A stretch of 64,000 nucleotides of DNA. Source: Hydrotalea flava. GTDB lineage: Bacteria; Bacteroidota; Bacteroidia; Chitinophagales; Chitinophagaceae. The stretch spans positions 1 through 64,000 of the forward strand of contig NZ_LUHG01000072.1 in assembly GCF_001623405.1 (NCBI RefSeq), read 5' to 3'. Shown piece after piece: positions 52,304 through 61,308 of the stretch. Numbering within the stretch: the first letter of the stretch is position 1; each line of letters starts with the position of its first letter. The notes under the pieces were generated by a model. The model was not told where the DNA came from. It was given only the letters and a program-made list of their open reading frames with translations, and ran no database searches. The position numbers and the translations under genes are program-made.

Positions 52304-52932
52304 TTCAGCCCGTACAATTTATTGCCACTTCTGCCGAACAGGCTGCTGCTGCATGTAGTGGTGGTGTAAAATGGATACAACTTCGTTTAAAGCAGGTAGA
52401 TTATGCTCATTACAAAACAATTGCTTTAGCTGTTCAAAAGGTATGTAAACAATATGAGGCTGTATTTATTATAGATGATAATGTGGAGCTGGCATTTGAT
52501 ATTAAAGCCGACGGTGTTCATATAGGAAAAGAAGATATGCCAATAACAGATGCTCGAAAATTATTAGGAAATGATTACATTATTGGTTGTACAGCAAACA
52601 CACTGGGCGATATAATTAATTTAGCTGATAGTACTGCTAATTATATTGGATTAGGCCCTTTTCGGTTTACCACTACAAAACAAAAACTCAGCCCAATACT
52701 TGGTATAGAAGGCTATAGAACTATTTTCAAAGAATTGAAAACATTGGGCATTAAAGCACCACCAGTAATTGGTATAGGCGGTATAGAGGTTGAGGATATA
52801 GTTTCACTATTACAAACCGGATTGTATGGTATTGCGGTTGCAGGCGCTATTGTTAAAGAAAAGAATATGTTGAATGCAGCGCAAAGAATCATGCAGGAAT
52901 GTCAGAAAACAATATCCGCAAATACATTTTGA
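52300..52932 (+). CDS. thiE: Thiamine-phosphate synthase
   Basis: 210 residues. ThiE joins HMP-PP and thiazole phosphate to thiamine phosphate. TIM-barrel motifs: GGVKWIQLRLKQVDY (QLRLK), VFIIDDNVELAFDIKADGVHIGKEDMPITDARKLLG, IIGCTANTLGDI (in place of the more usual G.S.H), YIGLGPFRFTTTK, PPVIGIGGIEVEDIVSLLQTGLYGIAVAGAI. Overlaps thiD by 4 bp, so translationally coupled. A second ThiE-like protein is encoded at 56963. Confidence 0.95.
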   Translation: MIQPVQFIATSAEQAAAACSGGVKWIQLRLKQVDYAHYKTIALAVQKVCKQYEAVFIIDDNVELAFDIKADGVHIGKEDMPITDARKLLGNDYIIGCTANTLGDIINLADSTANYIGLGPFRFTTTKQKLSPILGIEGYRTIFKELKTLGIKAPPVIGIGGIEVEDIVSLLQTGLYGIAVAGAIVKEKNMLNAAQRIMQECQKTISANTF

Positions 52933-52952
52933 ACTATTAATATATAATTAAA

Positions 52953-53729
52953 ATGAATGATTCATTAATAATAGCAGGAATGCCTTTTAATAGCAGGCTT
53001 TTAACGGGTACCGGAAAATTTGGAAATCATTTGCTAATGCAGGAGGCTTTATTGGCCTCGGGCTCCGAATTGGTAACGGTAGCGCTGAAAAGAATTGAAA
53101 TTTTATCTGCCGACGAAGCAATTATACCCTATTTACAAAACAATCAGTTTCATTTAATTCCCAACACATCCGGTGTTCGAAATGCAAAAGAGGCTGTATT
53201 TGCTGCTCAGTTGGCACGTGAAGCGCTGGGAACAAACTGGCTTAAATTAGAAATTCATCCTGATCCAAAATATTTATTACCCGATCCCATAGAAACATTA
53301 TTAGCAGCAGAAGAACTAGTGAAGTTGGGATTTATTGTTTTGCCTTATATACATGCCGATCCGGTATTGTGTAAGCGATTGGAAGACGTGGGTGTTGCTG
53401 CGGTAATGCCATTAGGGGCACCTATTGGCAGTAATAAAGGACTTTTAACCAAAGATTTTTTATCAATTATCATTGAACAAAGCAAAGTGCCTGTTATTGT
53501 TGATGCCGGAATTGGTTCGCCCAGTCATGCTGCTGCAGCCATGGAAATGGGGGCCGCAGCTGTACTAGTGAACACTGCAATTGCAGTAGCAGAAAATCCG
53601 GTAGCAATGGGCGCTGCATTTAAAAAAGCTGTAGAAGCTGGCAGAATGGCTTATTTGGCCGGACTGGCAGCAGAAAGCAGCATAGCAGAAGCAAGTAGTC
53701 CGTTTACACAATTTTTAGCTGCTTTATAA
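52953..53729 (+). CDS. thiG: Thiazole synthase
   Basis: 258 residues. ThiG forms the thiazole phosphate carboxylate from deoxyxylulose phosphate, dehydroglycine and Thi[38 protein letters not shown] holds the Schiff-base Lys in VALKR. LPNTSG-like [33 protein letters not shown] follows, then [30 protein letters not shown] and [33 protein letters not shown]. All expected regions are present. Confidence 0.96.
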   Translation: MNDSLIIAGMPFNSRLLTGTGKFGNHLLMQEALLASGSELVTVALKRIEILSADEAIIPYLQNNQFHLIPNTSGVRNAKEAVFAAQLAREALGTNWLKLEIHPDPKYLLPDPIETLLAAEELVKLGFIVLPYIHADPVLCKRLEDVGVAAVMPLGAPIGSNKGLLTKDFLSIIIEQSKVPVIVDAGIGSPSHAAAAMEMGAAAVLVNTAIAVAENPVAMGAAFKKAVEAGRMAYLAGLAAESSIAEASSPFTQFLAAL

Positions 53730-53737
53730 AAAATAAA

Positions 53738-54844
53738 ATGATGTTTCAGGAACAATATAATTTACTAAACTGGGATGCATTAAAAGAAAGCATTTATAGT
53801 AAAACAGCTGTTGATGTTGAAGTTGCTTTACATAAAGCTAAACGCAATTTAGAAGATTTTAAAGCATTGATTTCTCCGGCAGCACTCCCATATCTTCAAC
53901 AGATGGCAGTACTAAGCCACAAATTAACGCAAAAACGTTTTGGTAAAACACTACAGTTATATATACCATTGTATTTATCAAATGAATGCCAAAATATTTG
54001 CACCTATTGTGGGTTTAGTTATAATAATAAGCTGGCAAGAAAAACGTTAACCCCAATTGAGTTGATGCAGGAAGCGATGTATTTAAAAGAACAGGGTTTT
54101 GAGCATATCTTGTTGGTTACCGGCGAAGCCAATAAAACAGTGGGAGTTCCTTATATTCAACAGGCAATTACTTTACTAAAACCGCATTTTGCCAATATTT
54201 CTATTGAAGTGCAACCTATGGATGAAAATGACTATGCCACTTTAATTGCAGCAGGCCTTCATACAGTACTCGTATATCAGGAAACCTATCATAAAGCAGA
54301 TTATCACCTACATCATACAAAAGGGAAAAAGTCAAATTTCGATTACAGGCTGGGAACACCCGATAGACTGGGTAAAGCCGGTATTCATAAAATTGGTTTA
54401 GGCGTATTAATTGGATTGGAAGACTGGCGAACAGATAATTTGTTTACTGCTATACATTTAAGCTATCTCGAAAAAACTTACTGGAAAACGAAATATAGTA
54501 TTTCTTTTCCCCGATTAAGGCCGGCAGAAGGTTTAATAGAACCGAAGGTTATGATGAGTGATAAAGAATTGGTACAGCTAATTTGTGCCTGGCGTATTTT
54601 TAATGAAGAAGTAGAGTTGTCTATCTCAACCCGTGAAAATGAATATTTTAGAGATAATATCATTCAGCTTGGTATTACCAGTATTAGTGCAGGCTCTAAA
54701 ACAAATCCAGGTGGGTATGTTACTTCAATAGAATCATTAGAGCAATTTGAAATAGATGACAGCCGCACACCGGCAGAAATTGTAGCAATGATAAAAAGAA
54801 AAGGGTATCAACCGGTATGGAAAGACTGGGAGCCCTTTGTGTAG
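53738..54844 (+). CDS. thiH: 2-iminoacetate synthase (radical SAM)
   Basis: 368 residues. ThiH cleaves tyrosine to dehydroglycine, the nitrogen donor for ThiG. Radical SAM CxxxCxxC is in LSNECQNICTYCGFSYNN. HILLVTGEANKTVGVPYI, VEVQPM-like IEVQPMDENDYATL, YQETYHKADYHLHHTKGKKSNF and ISAGSKTNPGGY follow. Presence of ThiH rather than the glycine oxidase ThiO suits low-oxygen-tolerant synthesis from tyrosine. 8 bp after thiG. Confidence 0.96.
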   Translation: MMFQEQYNLLNWDALKESIYSKTAVDVEVALHKAKRNLEDFKALISPAALPYLQQMAVLSHKLTQKRFGKTLQLYIPLYLSNECQNICTYCGFSYNNKLARKTLTPIELMQEAMYLKEQGFEHILLVTGEANKTVGVPYIQQAITLLKPHFANISIEVQPMDENDYATLIAAGLHTVLVYQETYHKADYHLHHTKGKKSNFDYRLGTPDRLGKAGIHKIGLGVLIGLEDWRTDNLFTAIHLSYLEKTYWKTKYSISFPRLRPAEGLIEPKVMMSDKELVQLICAWRIFNEEVELSISTRENEYFRDNIIQLGITSISAGSKTNPGGYVTSIESLEQFEIDDSRTPAEIVAMIKRKGYQPVWKDWEPFV

Positions 54845-54856
54845 AAAATAATTTGT

Positions 54857-55918
54857 ATGCTAACTACGCAAGAGCAAATACGTTATCAACGTCAATTAAT
54901 TTTACCCGAAATTGGTGTGGATGGGCAATTAAAACTGAAGGCAGCTAAAGTGTTAATTATTGGTGCCGGAGGATTGGGGTGCCCCTTGGTTCAATATCTT
55001 GCTGCTGCAGGTATTGGATACATTACAATAATGGATGGCGATAAAGTAGAAGAAAGTAATTTGCAAAGGCAAATTTTATACACATCATCAGATGTTGGAT
55101 TATTTAAAGCAACAGTTGCATCTCAAAAAGTAAAAGCAATTAACCCATTTGTGAATGTAACTCCCATCAATGAATTTATTACCCCAGAGAATGCGCTTTC
55201 TATTATTGAACAATATGATATTGTGGTGGATGGTTCAGATAATTTTACTACCCGATATTTAGTCAATGATGCTTGTGTCATAAAAAATAAACCACTTGTT
55301 TTTGGTTCTATTTATAAATTTGAAGGCCAGGTATCGGTATTTAATTTTCACGATGGTCCTACCTACCGATGTATATTTCCGGAACCCTTGGAGGATGATG
55401 ATATGCCAAACTGTGCAGAAATTGGCGTGGTTGCAACCTTGCCTGGAATTATCGGAACTATCCAGGCAAATGAAGTAATAAAAATGATCACTGGGCAAAA
55501 AGAAATACTTTCCGGTAAGTTACTGGTAATAGATATAACTTCCATGCAATTTCAACTATATCACTTTAAAGCTAATCCCCTTAATAAAACCATTACTGCA
55601 TTGCATTCTGAACTGAAGCACTGTACTAAAAAGAATTATTTTATTGATTTAAATACATTGCTGGAATTAATCGAGCATAAAGAATTGCAACTGATCGATG
55701 TTCGTGATACCGATGAACACAATAAAGAAAACTTAGGAGGATTAAATATTCCTATAAAAAAATTAAAAGATCATTATAGAGAATTAAATCCAGAAATAAT
55801 AACAGTACTGTATTGTGCAGTAGGCAACAGAAGTAAAATAGCAATGGAATTCTTGCTGCAAAAGGGTTTTAAAGAGGTATACAGCTTAGAAAAAGGTATT
55901 AGAGGATATAGAAAATAA
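54857..55918 (+). CDS. thiF: ThiF/MoeB-like adenylyltransferase with C-terminal rhodanese
   Basis: 353 residues. Residues ~1-240 form the E1-like domain: RYQRQLILPEIGVDGQLKL, VLIIGAGGLGCPLVQYLAAAGIGYITIMDGDKVEESNLQRQ, DGSDNFTTRYLVNDA, and the reactive Cys region DMPNCAEIGV. A rhodanese domain follows (about 255-353) with Cys in LYCAVGNRSKIAM. It adenylates ThiS and may carry the sulfur itself through the rhodanese Cys. The usual MoeB zinc ligands look lost: the first pair is reduced to TYRC and the second (C-P-x-C region) is replaced by ANPLNKT. Confidence 0.93.
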   Translation: MLTTQEQIRYQRQLILPEIGVDGQLKLKAAKVLIIGAGGLGCPLVQYLAAAGIGYITIMDGDKVEESNLQRQILYTSSDVGLFKATVASQKVKAINPFVNVTPINEFITPENALSIIEQYDIVVDGSDNFTTRYLVNDACVIKNKPLVFGSIYKFEGQVSVFNFHDGPTYRCIFPEPLEDDDMPNCAEIGVVATLPGIIGTIQANEVIKMITGQKEILSGKLLVIDITSMQFQLYHFKANPLNKTITALHSELKHCTKKNYFIDLNTLLELIEHKELQLIDVRDTDEHNKENLGGLNIPIKKLKDHYRELNPEIITVLYCAVGNRSKIAMEFLLQKGFKEVYSLEKGIRGYRK

Positions 55919-55980
55919 AACATATACCCATCTATTACAAAAAATTATAAAGCAACGAAAATAATCTTTTTTTTATCAAA

Positions 55981-55988
55981 TATTTTTG
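55981..55988 (+). promoter_or_regulatory. Candidate -7 box (TATTTTTG)
   Basis: Exact TAnnTTTG, 28 nt before the ATG at 56017. It suggests that the barrel gene has its own promoter and need not be under riboswitch control. Confidence 0.4.
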
Positions 55989-56016
55989 CTAATCCTATCA
56001 CCTGTTAATTAAAAAA

Positions 56017-56952
56017 ATGAAAAAGCTATTGTTGTTATTTTCTTTTGTTAATTTTTTCTCTATAGGCTATTCACAAAGCAATGCTAGTGATAGCAGCGGC
56101 AGTAAGTGGCATCCTTCGGTAGGAATTAATTTAGAGCCAGTACCTGTTTATAATATATTAGGAACAGACACAAGTTTTGTAAATAGCTTTTCTATAGCTC
56201 CTTATTTTTCTTATAGAAATGATAATGGTATTGGTATTATGTATTCGCCAAAATTTGTAATGGGAGGGGCAACTCCAGGCATTTATGTGCATGTGATTAC
56301 TGCCGGAATTGAACAATATAATAAAAAAATTTGGGATTATGTTTTAGATTATAGCCACTATTTTTTTACAGGCAATACAAGCATTCCTTATACGCCATTA
56401 AATAATGAGATATATTCCTCATTAACTTATAAGAAAAGCTGGATCCGTCCATTCATTCAGGCTGGTGTAGGATTTGGAAAAGATACCGAGAATGTATCGT
56501 CAACCTCAGCTTATGATATTGGCGCCACAATTGGTATAAGTCATGCATTCAGCTGGGATAAAAATAATGCCAGCTATTTAATTAGCCCTTCAGTTACTTT
56601 AAATGCCGGTACTAATCAGTATTTTTCACTATTAAATATTACAAAATACATAGGTAGAAGTACAAAGTTTACGCAAATAGTAAAAAACAGTGTAGCAGCC
56701 GCAGCAGCCACACGCTCTGCCACTGCTAACAGAAGGGGTAGAAATACCGGCGGAACCACTACCACCACAACATCTTCTTCTATACCTGCTGAATCTTTTA
56801 ACCTTAATAATATTGGCCTAGGCATTGAATCTGAAATTGATCTTGGCTCATTTAGTATTCGTCCTACTGCTAATGTTTATCTTCCGGTTAGTTCTTTTGC
56901 CGGTATTGGCGTAATTAGCTATTGGCAGTTGTCATTTGAGTATAATTTTTAA
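56017..56952 (+). CDS. Outer-membrane beta-barrel protein, unknown function
   Basis: 311 residues with a signal peptide (MKKLLLLFSFVNFFSIGYSQ). Mature part: alternating strands (WHPSVGINLEPVPVYNILGTD, APYFSYRNDNGIGIMYSPKF, IDYVLDYSHYFF-like segments, HAFSWDKNN) and a low-complexity linker rich in Ala/Arg/Thr (about 225-255, AAAAATRSATANRRGRN, TTTTTTSSS), ending LSFEYNF. Similar in layout to the barrel at 28531. It directly follows the thiamine operon and is followed by a convergent TenI-like gene; a role in thiamine uptake is possible but unsupported. Confidence 0.72.
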   Translation: MKKLLLLFSFVNFFSIGYSQSNASDSSGSKWHPSVGINLEPVPVYNILGTDTSFVNSFSIAPYFSYRNDNGIGIMYSPKFVMGGATPGIYVHVITAGIEQYNKKIWDYVLDYSHYFFTGNTSIPYTPLNNEIYSSLTYKKSWIRPFIQAGVGFGKDTENVSSTSAYDIGATIGISHAFSWDKNNASYLISPSVTLNAGTNQYFSLLNITKYIGRSTKFTQIVKNSVAAAAATRSATANRRGRNTGGTTTTTTSSSIPAESFNLNNIGLGIESEIDLGSFSIRPTANVYLPVSSFAGIGVISYWQLSFEYNF

Positions 56953-56962
56953 TGAATATATT

Positions 56963-57598
56963 TTATGGTTTCTTTTCTTTTAATATTGATAAACAATTTT
57001 TTAATAAAATAAATTGTTTTACGGGGCTTGGCATAAGCCAAATACTTCCTATTGCAGCAACACCATCAAAACCGGCATTGAATAACAAATGAAGATTCGT
57101 TTCTGAAATTCCTCCCAAACCAATAATTTTTGGACAAACCTTCTTTTGCGTAGTTATTTTTAAACGGGTAGCCTGTATGTCAGAAATATTAATGTTTCCT
57201 GTATATCCAGATTTAGAAATACTGTTAAAAACGGGGCTGATAAAAATATATTCAAATGGATGATTGTTGTTTTCTAATTCCTTCCATGAATGAAATGAAG
57301 CTGAGATTATTTTTGGTAAACTAGAAAAAACATTAGCCATTTTTGTAAGATCATGAACTGTTTCCCCTGTGCAATGATATCCGATTGATGTGAAATTTTT
57401 TATTAGCTCCGGATGTGCATGAATAGAAATGCAGGGGTAAAAAGAGGGGTCTATCTTTTCAAGGAATTTATGATAATCTTCTATACTTGCTTTCGGTTTT
57501 CTAATATGAAGCCTCTGTAAGCCTAATTGAAACATCTGATGAATCATTTCTGTTTCATTGGATGTATTTTCAGGAGGAGTAATAACAATTAAGTCCAT
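56963..57598 (-). CDS. TenI-like thiamine phosphate synthase paralogue
   Basis: 211 residues. TIM barrel of the ThiE/TenI family: LQRLHIRKPKASIEDYHKFLEKI, ISIHAHPELIKNFTSIGYHCTG, IFISPVFNSISKSGYTG, PKIIGLGGISETNLHLLFNAGFDGVAAIGSIW. The catalytic HMP-PP-binding QLRxK of ThiE is changed to HIRKP, and ThiE-type DD motifs are absent. This fits TenI, an aromatase/isomerase acting on the thiazole phosphate, rather than an active synthase. Transcribed opposite to the thiamine operon and 10 bp from its convergent neighbour. Confidence 0.85.
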   Translation of the reverse strand: MDLIVITPPENTSNETEMIHQMFQLGLQRLHIRKPKASIEDYHKFLEKIDPSFYPCISIHAHPELIKNFTSIGYHCTGETVHDLTKMANVFSSLPKIISASFHSWKELENNNHPFEYIFISPVFNSISKSGYTGNINISDIQATRLKITTQKKVCPKIIGLGGISETNLHLLFNAGFDGVAAIGSIWLMPSPVKQFILLKNCLSILKEKKP

Positions 57599-57886
57599 TT
57601 TATTCGATTCTTATAAATATAAGTAAAAATTCAGGTTCTCTTCAGTGGCATATTTTGGGGTTCAGCTTATTTTCTCTCCATTTCAAGTGTAGCAATTATA
57701 TTTTACGATGCCTGTAAAAATTATATTTAATATCTATTTCAAAACGTAAAAATACGTTAACAACCAATATGGTCTTTTCTAACTTTATTGTTGTATAAAA
57801 TGCAAATCAATTGAAAGCTTTAGTTGAATTTAATTAATGCAGTTCGGCGATATGCATTAACCATTCAATTGCTTAAAAAATTTTTT

Positions 57887-58426
57887 TTGTATAAAATTTT
57901 ACTTAACCTGCTGGTATTATTAACGGCTTATTCTGCCACTGCATAAATTGAAATTGCCAGTATGCTTCCCCAGAATGGAATAAAATACAATTTCGGATTT
58001 GGTGCTTATGTTGCAGGAGCAATACTATTGAACGAATCTGACGCAGCCACTATAGAAATTGGTACAATGGTTTTTTCGGAAAAAAACGCATATTATGTTG
58101 GTTACTATGGTGTGGCTTATTGCCTACTTAAATTAGGATACATGTATACACTTAACCGTTCATTTGATGATGCAGGTTTTTTTGTTCATCCACAATTGGG
58201 GTATAATCTTTATGGTGTAGAAACGCATGAAGACACTTCTTCCAACAAAATTGACATCAATATGCACGGCTTGGTGGCCTCTGCCGGTTTGGGATATTTA
58301 TTCAGGCCGGCAAGGTATCGGTCTATGATTGAACTTAGAGCGGACAACCGTTACTTCAAAAACAAAGTATTATACAACTATGGCAATACGCTATACAATG
58401 GTTCTTTCTTTTGGACGAAGAAATAA
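57887..58426 (+). pseudogene. Outer-membrane protein with stop codon at the signal-peptide boundary
   Basis: From TTG at 57887 the frame reads MYKILLNLLVLLTAYSATA, a good signal peptide, then TAA at 57944, then IEIASMLPQNGIKYNFGFGAYVAG and a barrel-like protein to 58426. TAA replaces what would be a Gln after Ala (CAA to TAA), the typical cleavage-site residue in this phylum. Restarting at the ATG at 57962 would give 154 residues without a signal. The mature part (GTMVFSEKNAYYVGYYGVAYCLLKLGYMYTL, HPQLGYNLYGVETHED, GLVASAGLGYLFRPARYRS) looks like a small OmpA/OMP_b-brl barrel. Probably inactivated. Confidence 0.6.
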
Positions 58427-58495
58427 TGATTATTAAGTTAATGGCTTGTTTACAATTGAATGTTGTTGTACACTACATCGCTACAACACAGTATC

Positions 58496-58516
58496 TTTAT
58501 ACAGTAGCTGTATAAA
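58496..58516. promoter_or_regulatory. Inverted-repeat operator candidate before the glycerate genes
   Basis: TTTATACAG and CTGTATAAA are perfect 9-bp arms around TAG (21 bp), ending 8 nt before the ATG at 58525. An outer imperfect pair (TGTTGT...ACAACA, 58461-58488 region) precedes it. Placement suits a repressor site; no regulator gene is adjacent. Confidence 0.5.
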
Positions 58517-58524
58517 GTAAATGT

Positions 58525-59829
58525 ATGTTATTAACCGAAGATGCAGTATATATATTTCAGCAAGCTATTGCAGCTGTTCAACCTGCGGTGTTATTACAAA
58601 GCAAGTTGGAGGTGAAGAGTGGTGTGTTGTATGTTGAAGAATTACCATTCAGGCTTCATCCCAATGGCAAAATATATGTATTGGCTGCAGGAAAAGCTGC
58701 TGCTGCCATGGCTTTGGCTACAGAAACTATTGTAGGCAAAATGCTTTCTGGTGGTATAGTCGTTACAAAATACGGTCACGGATTGCCGTTACAAAACATG
58801 CAATTAATAGAAGCGGGGCATCCTTTGCCTGATGCACAAAGTTTAATTGCCGCCCAAGCTATTATTCATTTTGCACAGCAGTTAACCGAACAGGATGTGG
58901 TACTGTTTTTATTATCCGGCGGTGCTTCTGCGCTGTTAGCCGATACACCACCGGGTATTGCTTTATTTGAACTGCAGCAAACTTTTCAATTGTTATTGGC
59001 ATCGGGTGCTACCATTCAGGAAATGAACACGCTGCGCAAACACCTGAGTGCCATTAAAGGTGGACAATTAGCCAGATTACTGATGCCGGCCAGTGTTATT
59101 ACGTTTGCCATTTCAGATGTGATTGGAGATGACCCCTCTATAATTGGCTCCGGGCCTACTTTTCCGGATACTACTACTTTTGCTGACGCATGGACAGTAG
59201 TACTGAAATATCATTTACAACATCGCATACCAAATTCAGTAATACAACATTTGCAGAAAGGGCTGAACGGGATGATTGCTGATACACCCAAAAATGATGA
59301 CTCCTGTTTCAAAAAAACGCATTATTTTCTATTGGGTAGTAATGGTACGGCATTGCAGTCGGCAAAAAATACTGCAGAAAAATTAGGATACCATACTACA
59401 ATTGTTACCCGGCACCTAACCGGCGAAGCAAAAGAAGTGGGTGTTGCAATTGTGCAACAAGCAATTGGCTATAATGGGCCACGCCCCGGTTGTTTGTTGT
59501 TCGGGGGTGAAACTACCGTTACCATTCAGGGAAAAGGCCTGGGCGGACGTAATCAGGAATTAGCATTGTCTGCTGCACTGGCATTGCCGGAACATTCCAA
59601 TTTGGTTATTTTATCCGGCGGTACTGATGGAACCGATGGCCCCACCGATGCTGCAGGGGCTTATACAAATATTGAACAGATGCAACAAGCAATTCAATTG
59701 GGAATCAATGCAACTGAATACTTACAGCAAAACGATTCCTATCATTTTTTTGAAGTTGTAAATGGATTAATAAAAACAGGCCCTACACAAACCAATGTGA
59801 TGGATTTGGTAATCGTGTTGATACCCTGA
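58525..59829 (+). CDS. Glycerate 2-kinase (MOFRL family)
   Basis: 434 residues. N-terminal DUF4147 domain (about 1-230: KIYVLAAGKAAAAMALATE, GGIVVTKYGHG, AGHPLPDAQSL, VLFLLSGGASALLADTPPGI, MNTLRKHLSAIKGGQLARLL, FAISDVIGDDPSIIGSGPTFPD) and C-terminal MOFRL domain (about 315-425: GCLLFGGETTVTIQGKGLGGRNQELALSAAL, LSGGTDGTDGPTDAAGA). These kinases phosphorylate glycerate, here most likely to 2-phosphoglycerate, for entry into lower glycolysis. The permease gene 44 bp downstream suggests uptake and use of an external hydroxyacid. Confidence 0.93.
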   Translation: MLLTEDAVYIFQQAIAAVQPAVLLQSKLEVKSGVLYVEELPFRLHPNGKIYVLAAGKAAAAMALATETIVGKMLSGGIVVTKYGHGLPLQNMQLIEAGHPLPDAQSLIAAQAIIHFAQQLTEQDVVLFLLSGGASALLADTPPGIALFELQQTFQLLLASGATIQEMNTLRKHLSAIKGGQLARLLMPASVITFAISDVIGDDPSIIGSGPTFPDTTTFADAWTVVLKYHLQHRIPNSVIQHLQKGLNGMIADTPKNDDSCFKKTHYFLLGSNGTALQSAKNTAEKLGYHTTIVTRHLTGEAKEVGVAIVQQAIGYNGPRPGCLLFGGETTVTIQGKGLGGRNQELALSAALALPEHSNLVILSGGTDGTDGPTDAAGAYTNIEQMQQAIQLGINATEYLQQNDSYHFFEVVNGLIKTGPTQTNVMDLVIVLIP

Positions 59830-59873
59830 TTTTACATCCATTGGCATACATCACATTCATATAAACACAACCT

Positions 59874-61190
59874 ATGCTTCAATTACTCGTTGTTTTTATA
59901 GTAGGATTATTCCTGATTATACTTTTAACAGTAAAATATAGGCTATCGCCTTTCTTTGCTTTATGCATTGCCGCTGTGGTGGTAGGATTGGGTGTGCAAT
60001 TACCGGCTGATGCTATTATTACGGCAATGAAAACCGGATTTGGCAATACCATGCAATCGTTGGGTTTACTGATTGTTCTGGGTACTACTTTAGGTGCATT
60101 ACTGGAGCATACCAAAAGTACAACGGTTATGGCGCAGTATATTTTAAAGCTGGTGGGTGAAAAAAATGCTGCCTTTGCCATGAGCATCACCGGCTTTTTG
60201 GTAGGGTTACCCATTTTTTGTGATTCAGGATATATTGTATTAAGTGGTTTGAATAACACTCTGGCAAGAAAAACGGGCATACCTATGATTGTGCTGGCGG
60301 TTTGTTTATCCACGGGTTTATTTGCTGTACATGCATTAGTGCCGCCACATCCGGGCATTACTGCTGCTGCATTACTGCTGCAGGTTGATTTGGGAAAACT
60401 GTTGTGGACGGGAATACTGGTGGCGATACCGGCTATGTTAACCGGATATTTTTGGGCAATCTATGCCGGGAAAAAAATTTCTGTTCAGGCTATTACCCCT
60501 CTTGATGAGGAAGCAACGGAGATAATACAGCAATGCCCCAACGTTATTTCCGCTTTTTTACCGGTTATCTTACCTATTGTACTGATTGCAGCAAAATCTG
60601 TTTTGAATTCCCAAATTCCTCCCACTCATTTTTTGCATTCCTGGCTCGTATTGGGCGATCCTGTTGCTGCGCTAACCATTGGTGTATTGCTGGCATTAAG
60701 CAGTATTCGTAAATATAACTCAAATGGACTACAGTTGGTATTACAACATGCTGTAGAAAAAGCGGGTAATATATTAATGATCACAGCTGCAGGAGGCGCA
60801 TTTGGAGCAGTATTAACAGTTACAAATATTGGCCAGTATGCCGGCCAATTGCCTTTAAAACATTTGGGCATATTATTTCCTTTCCTAATTGCAGTTATTT
60901 TAAAAACGGCACAAGGTTCTACAACCGTTGCAGTAATTACAACCGCTTCCATTGTTCTACCCTTTTTGCCTGTTTTGGGTTTGGCTACTCCAAATGGAAC
61001 CATTATGAGTGTGTTGGCTATGGGAGCCGGTTCAATGATTGTTTCACATCCCAACGATTCTTATTTTTGGGTGGTAGCCAAATTTTCATCAGTTGAAATG
61101 AAGCCGATGCTTCGCGTTTTTACAATCGCTACTTTCTTCATGGGCTTGATGGCTTTTGGTATGATTTATATTTTAACCATTTTTATGTAA
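59874..61190 (+). CDS. GntP-family permease (gluconate/glycerate type)
   Basis: 438 residues, twelve or so transmembrane helices. VVGLGVQLPADAIITAMKTGFGNTMQSLGLLIVLGTTLGALLEHTKS is the GntP opening. GLPIFCDSGYIVLSGLNNTLARKTGIP, HALVPPHPGITAAALLLQVDLGKLL, AGGAFGAVLTVTNIG, LKTAQGSTTVAVITTASIVLPF and MIVSHPNDSYFWVVAKFS are family motifs. GntP members are proton symporters for gluconate, fructuronate or glycerate; pairing with a glycerate kinase makes glycerate the probable substrate. Confidence 0.93.
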   Translation: MLQLLVVFIVGLFLIILLTVKYRLSPFFALCIAAVVVGLGVQLPADAIITAMKTGFGNTMQSLGLLIVLGTTLGALLEHTKSTTVMAQYILKLVGEKNAAFAMSITGFLVGLPIFCDSGYIVLSGLNNTLARKTGIPMIVLAVCLSTGLFAVHALVPPHPGITAAALLLQVDLGKLLWTGILVAIPAMLTGYFWAIYAGKKISVQAITPLDEEATEIIQQCPNVISAFLPVILPIVLIAAKSVLNSQIPPTHFLHSWLVLGDPVAALTIGVLLALSSIRKYNSNGLQLVLQHAVEKAGNILMITAAGGAFGAVLTVTNIGQYAGQLPLKHLGILFPFLIAVILKTAQGSTTVAVITTASIVLPFLPVLGLATPNGTIMSVLAMGAGSMIVSHPNDSYFWVVAKFSSVEMKPMLRVFTIATFFMGLMAFGMIYILTIFM

Positions 61191-61308
61191 TTGTGTTATA
61201 TTGTTATACCAAACAACATCAGTTCATTTTTTCAAATTATTATTTCAGCACTAAAAAACCTGCAGCTATTAATTTTCTGAAAGTTGTGTTTTTAAAAAAT
61301 AAACCATT

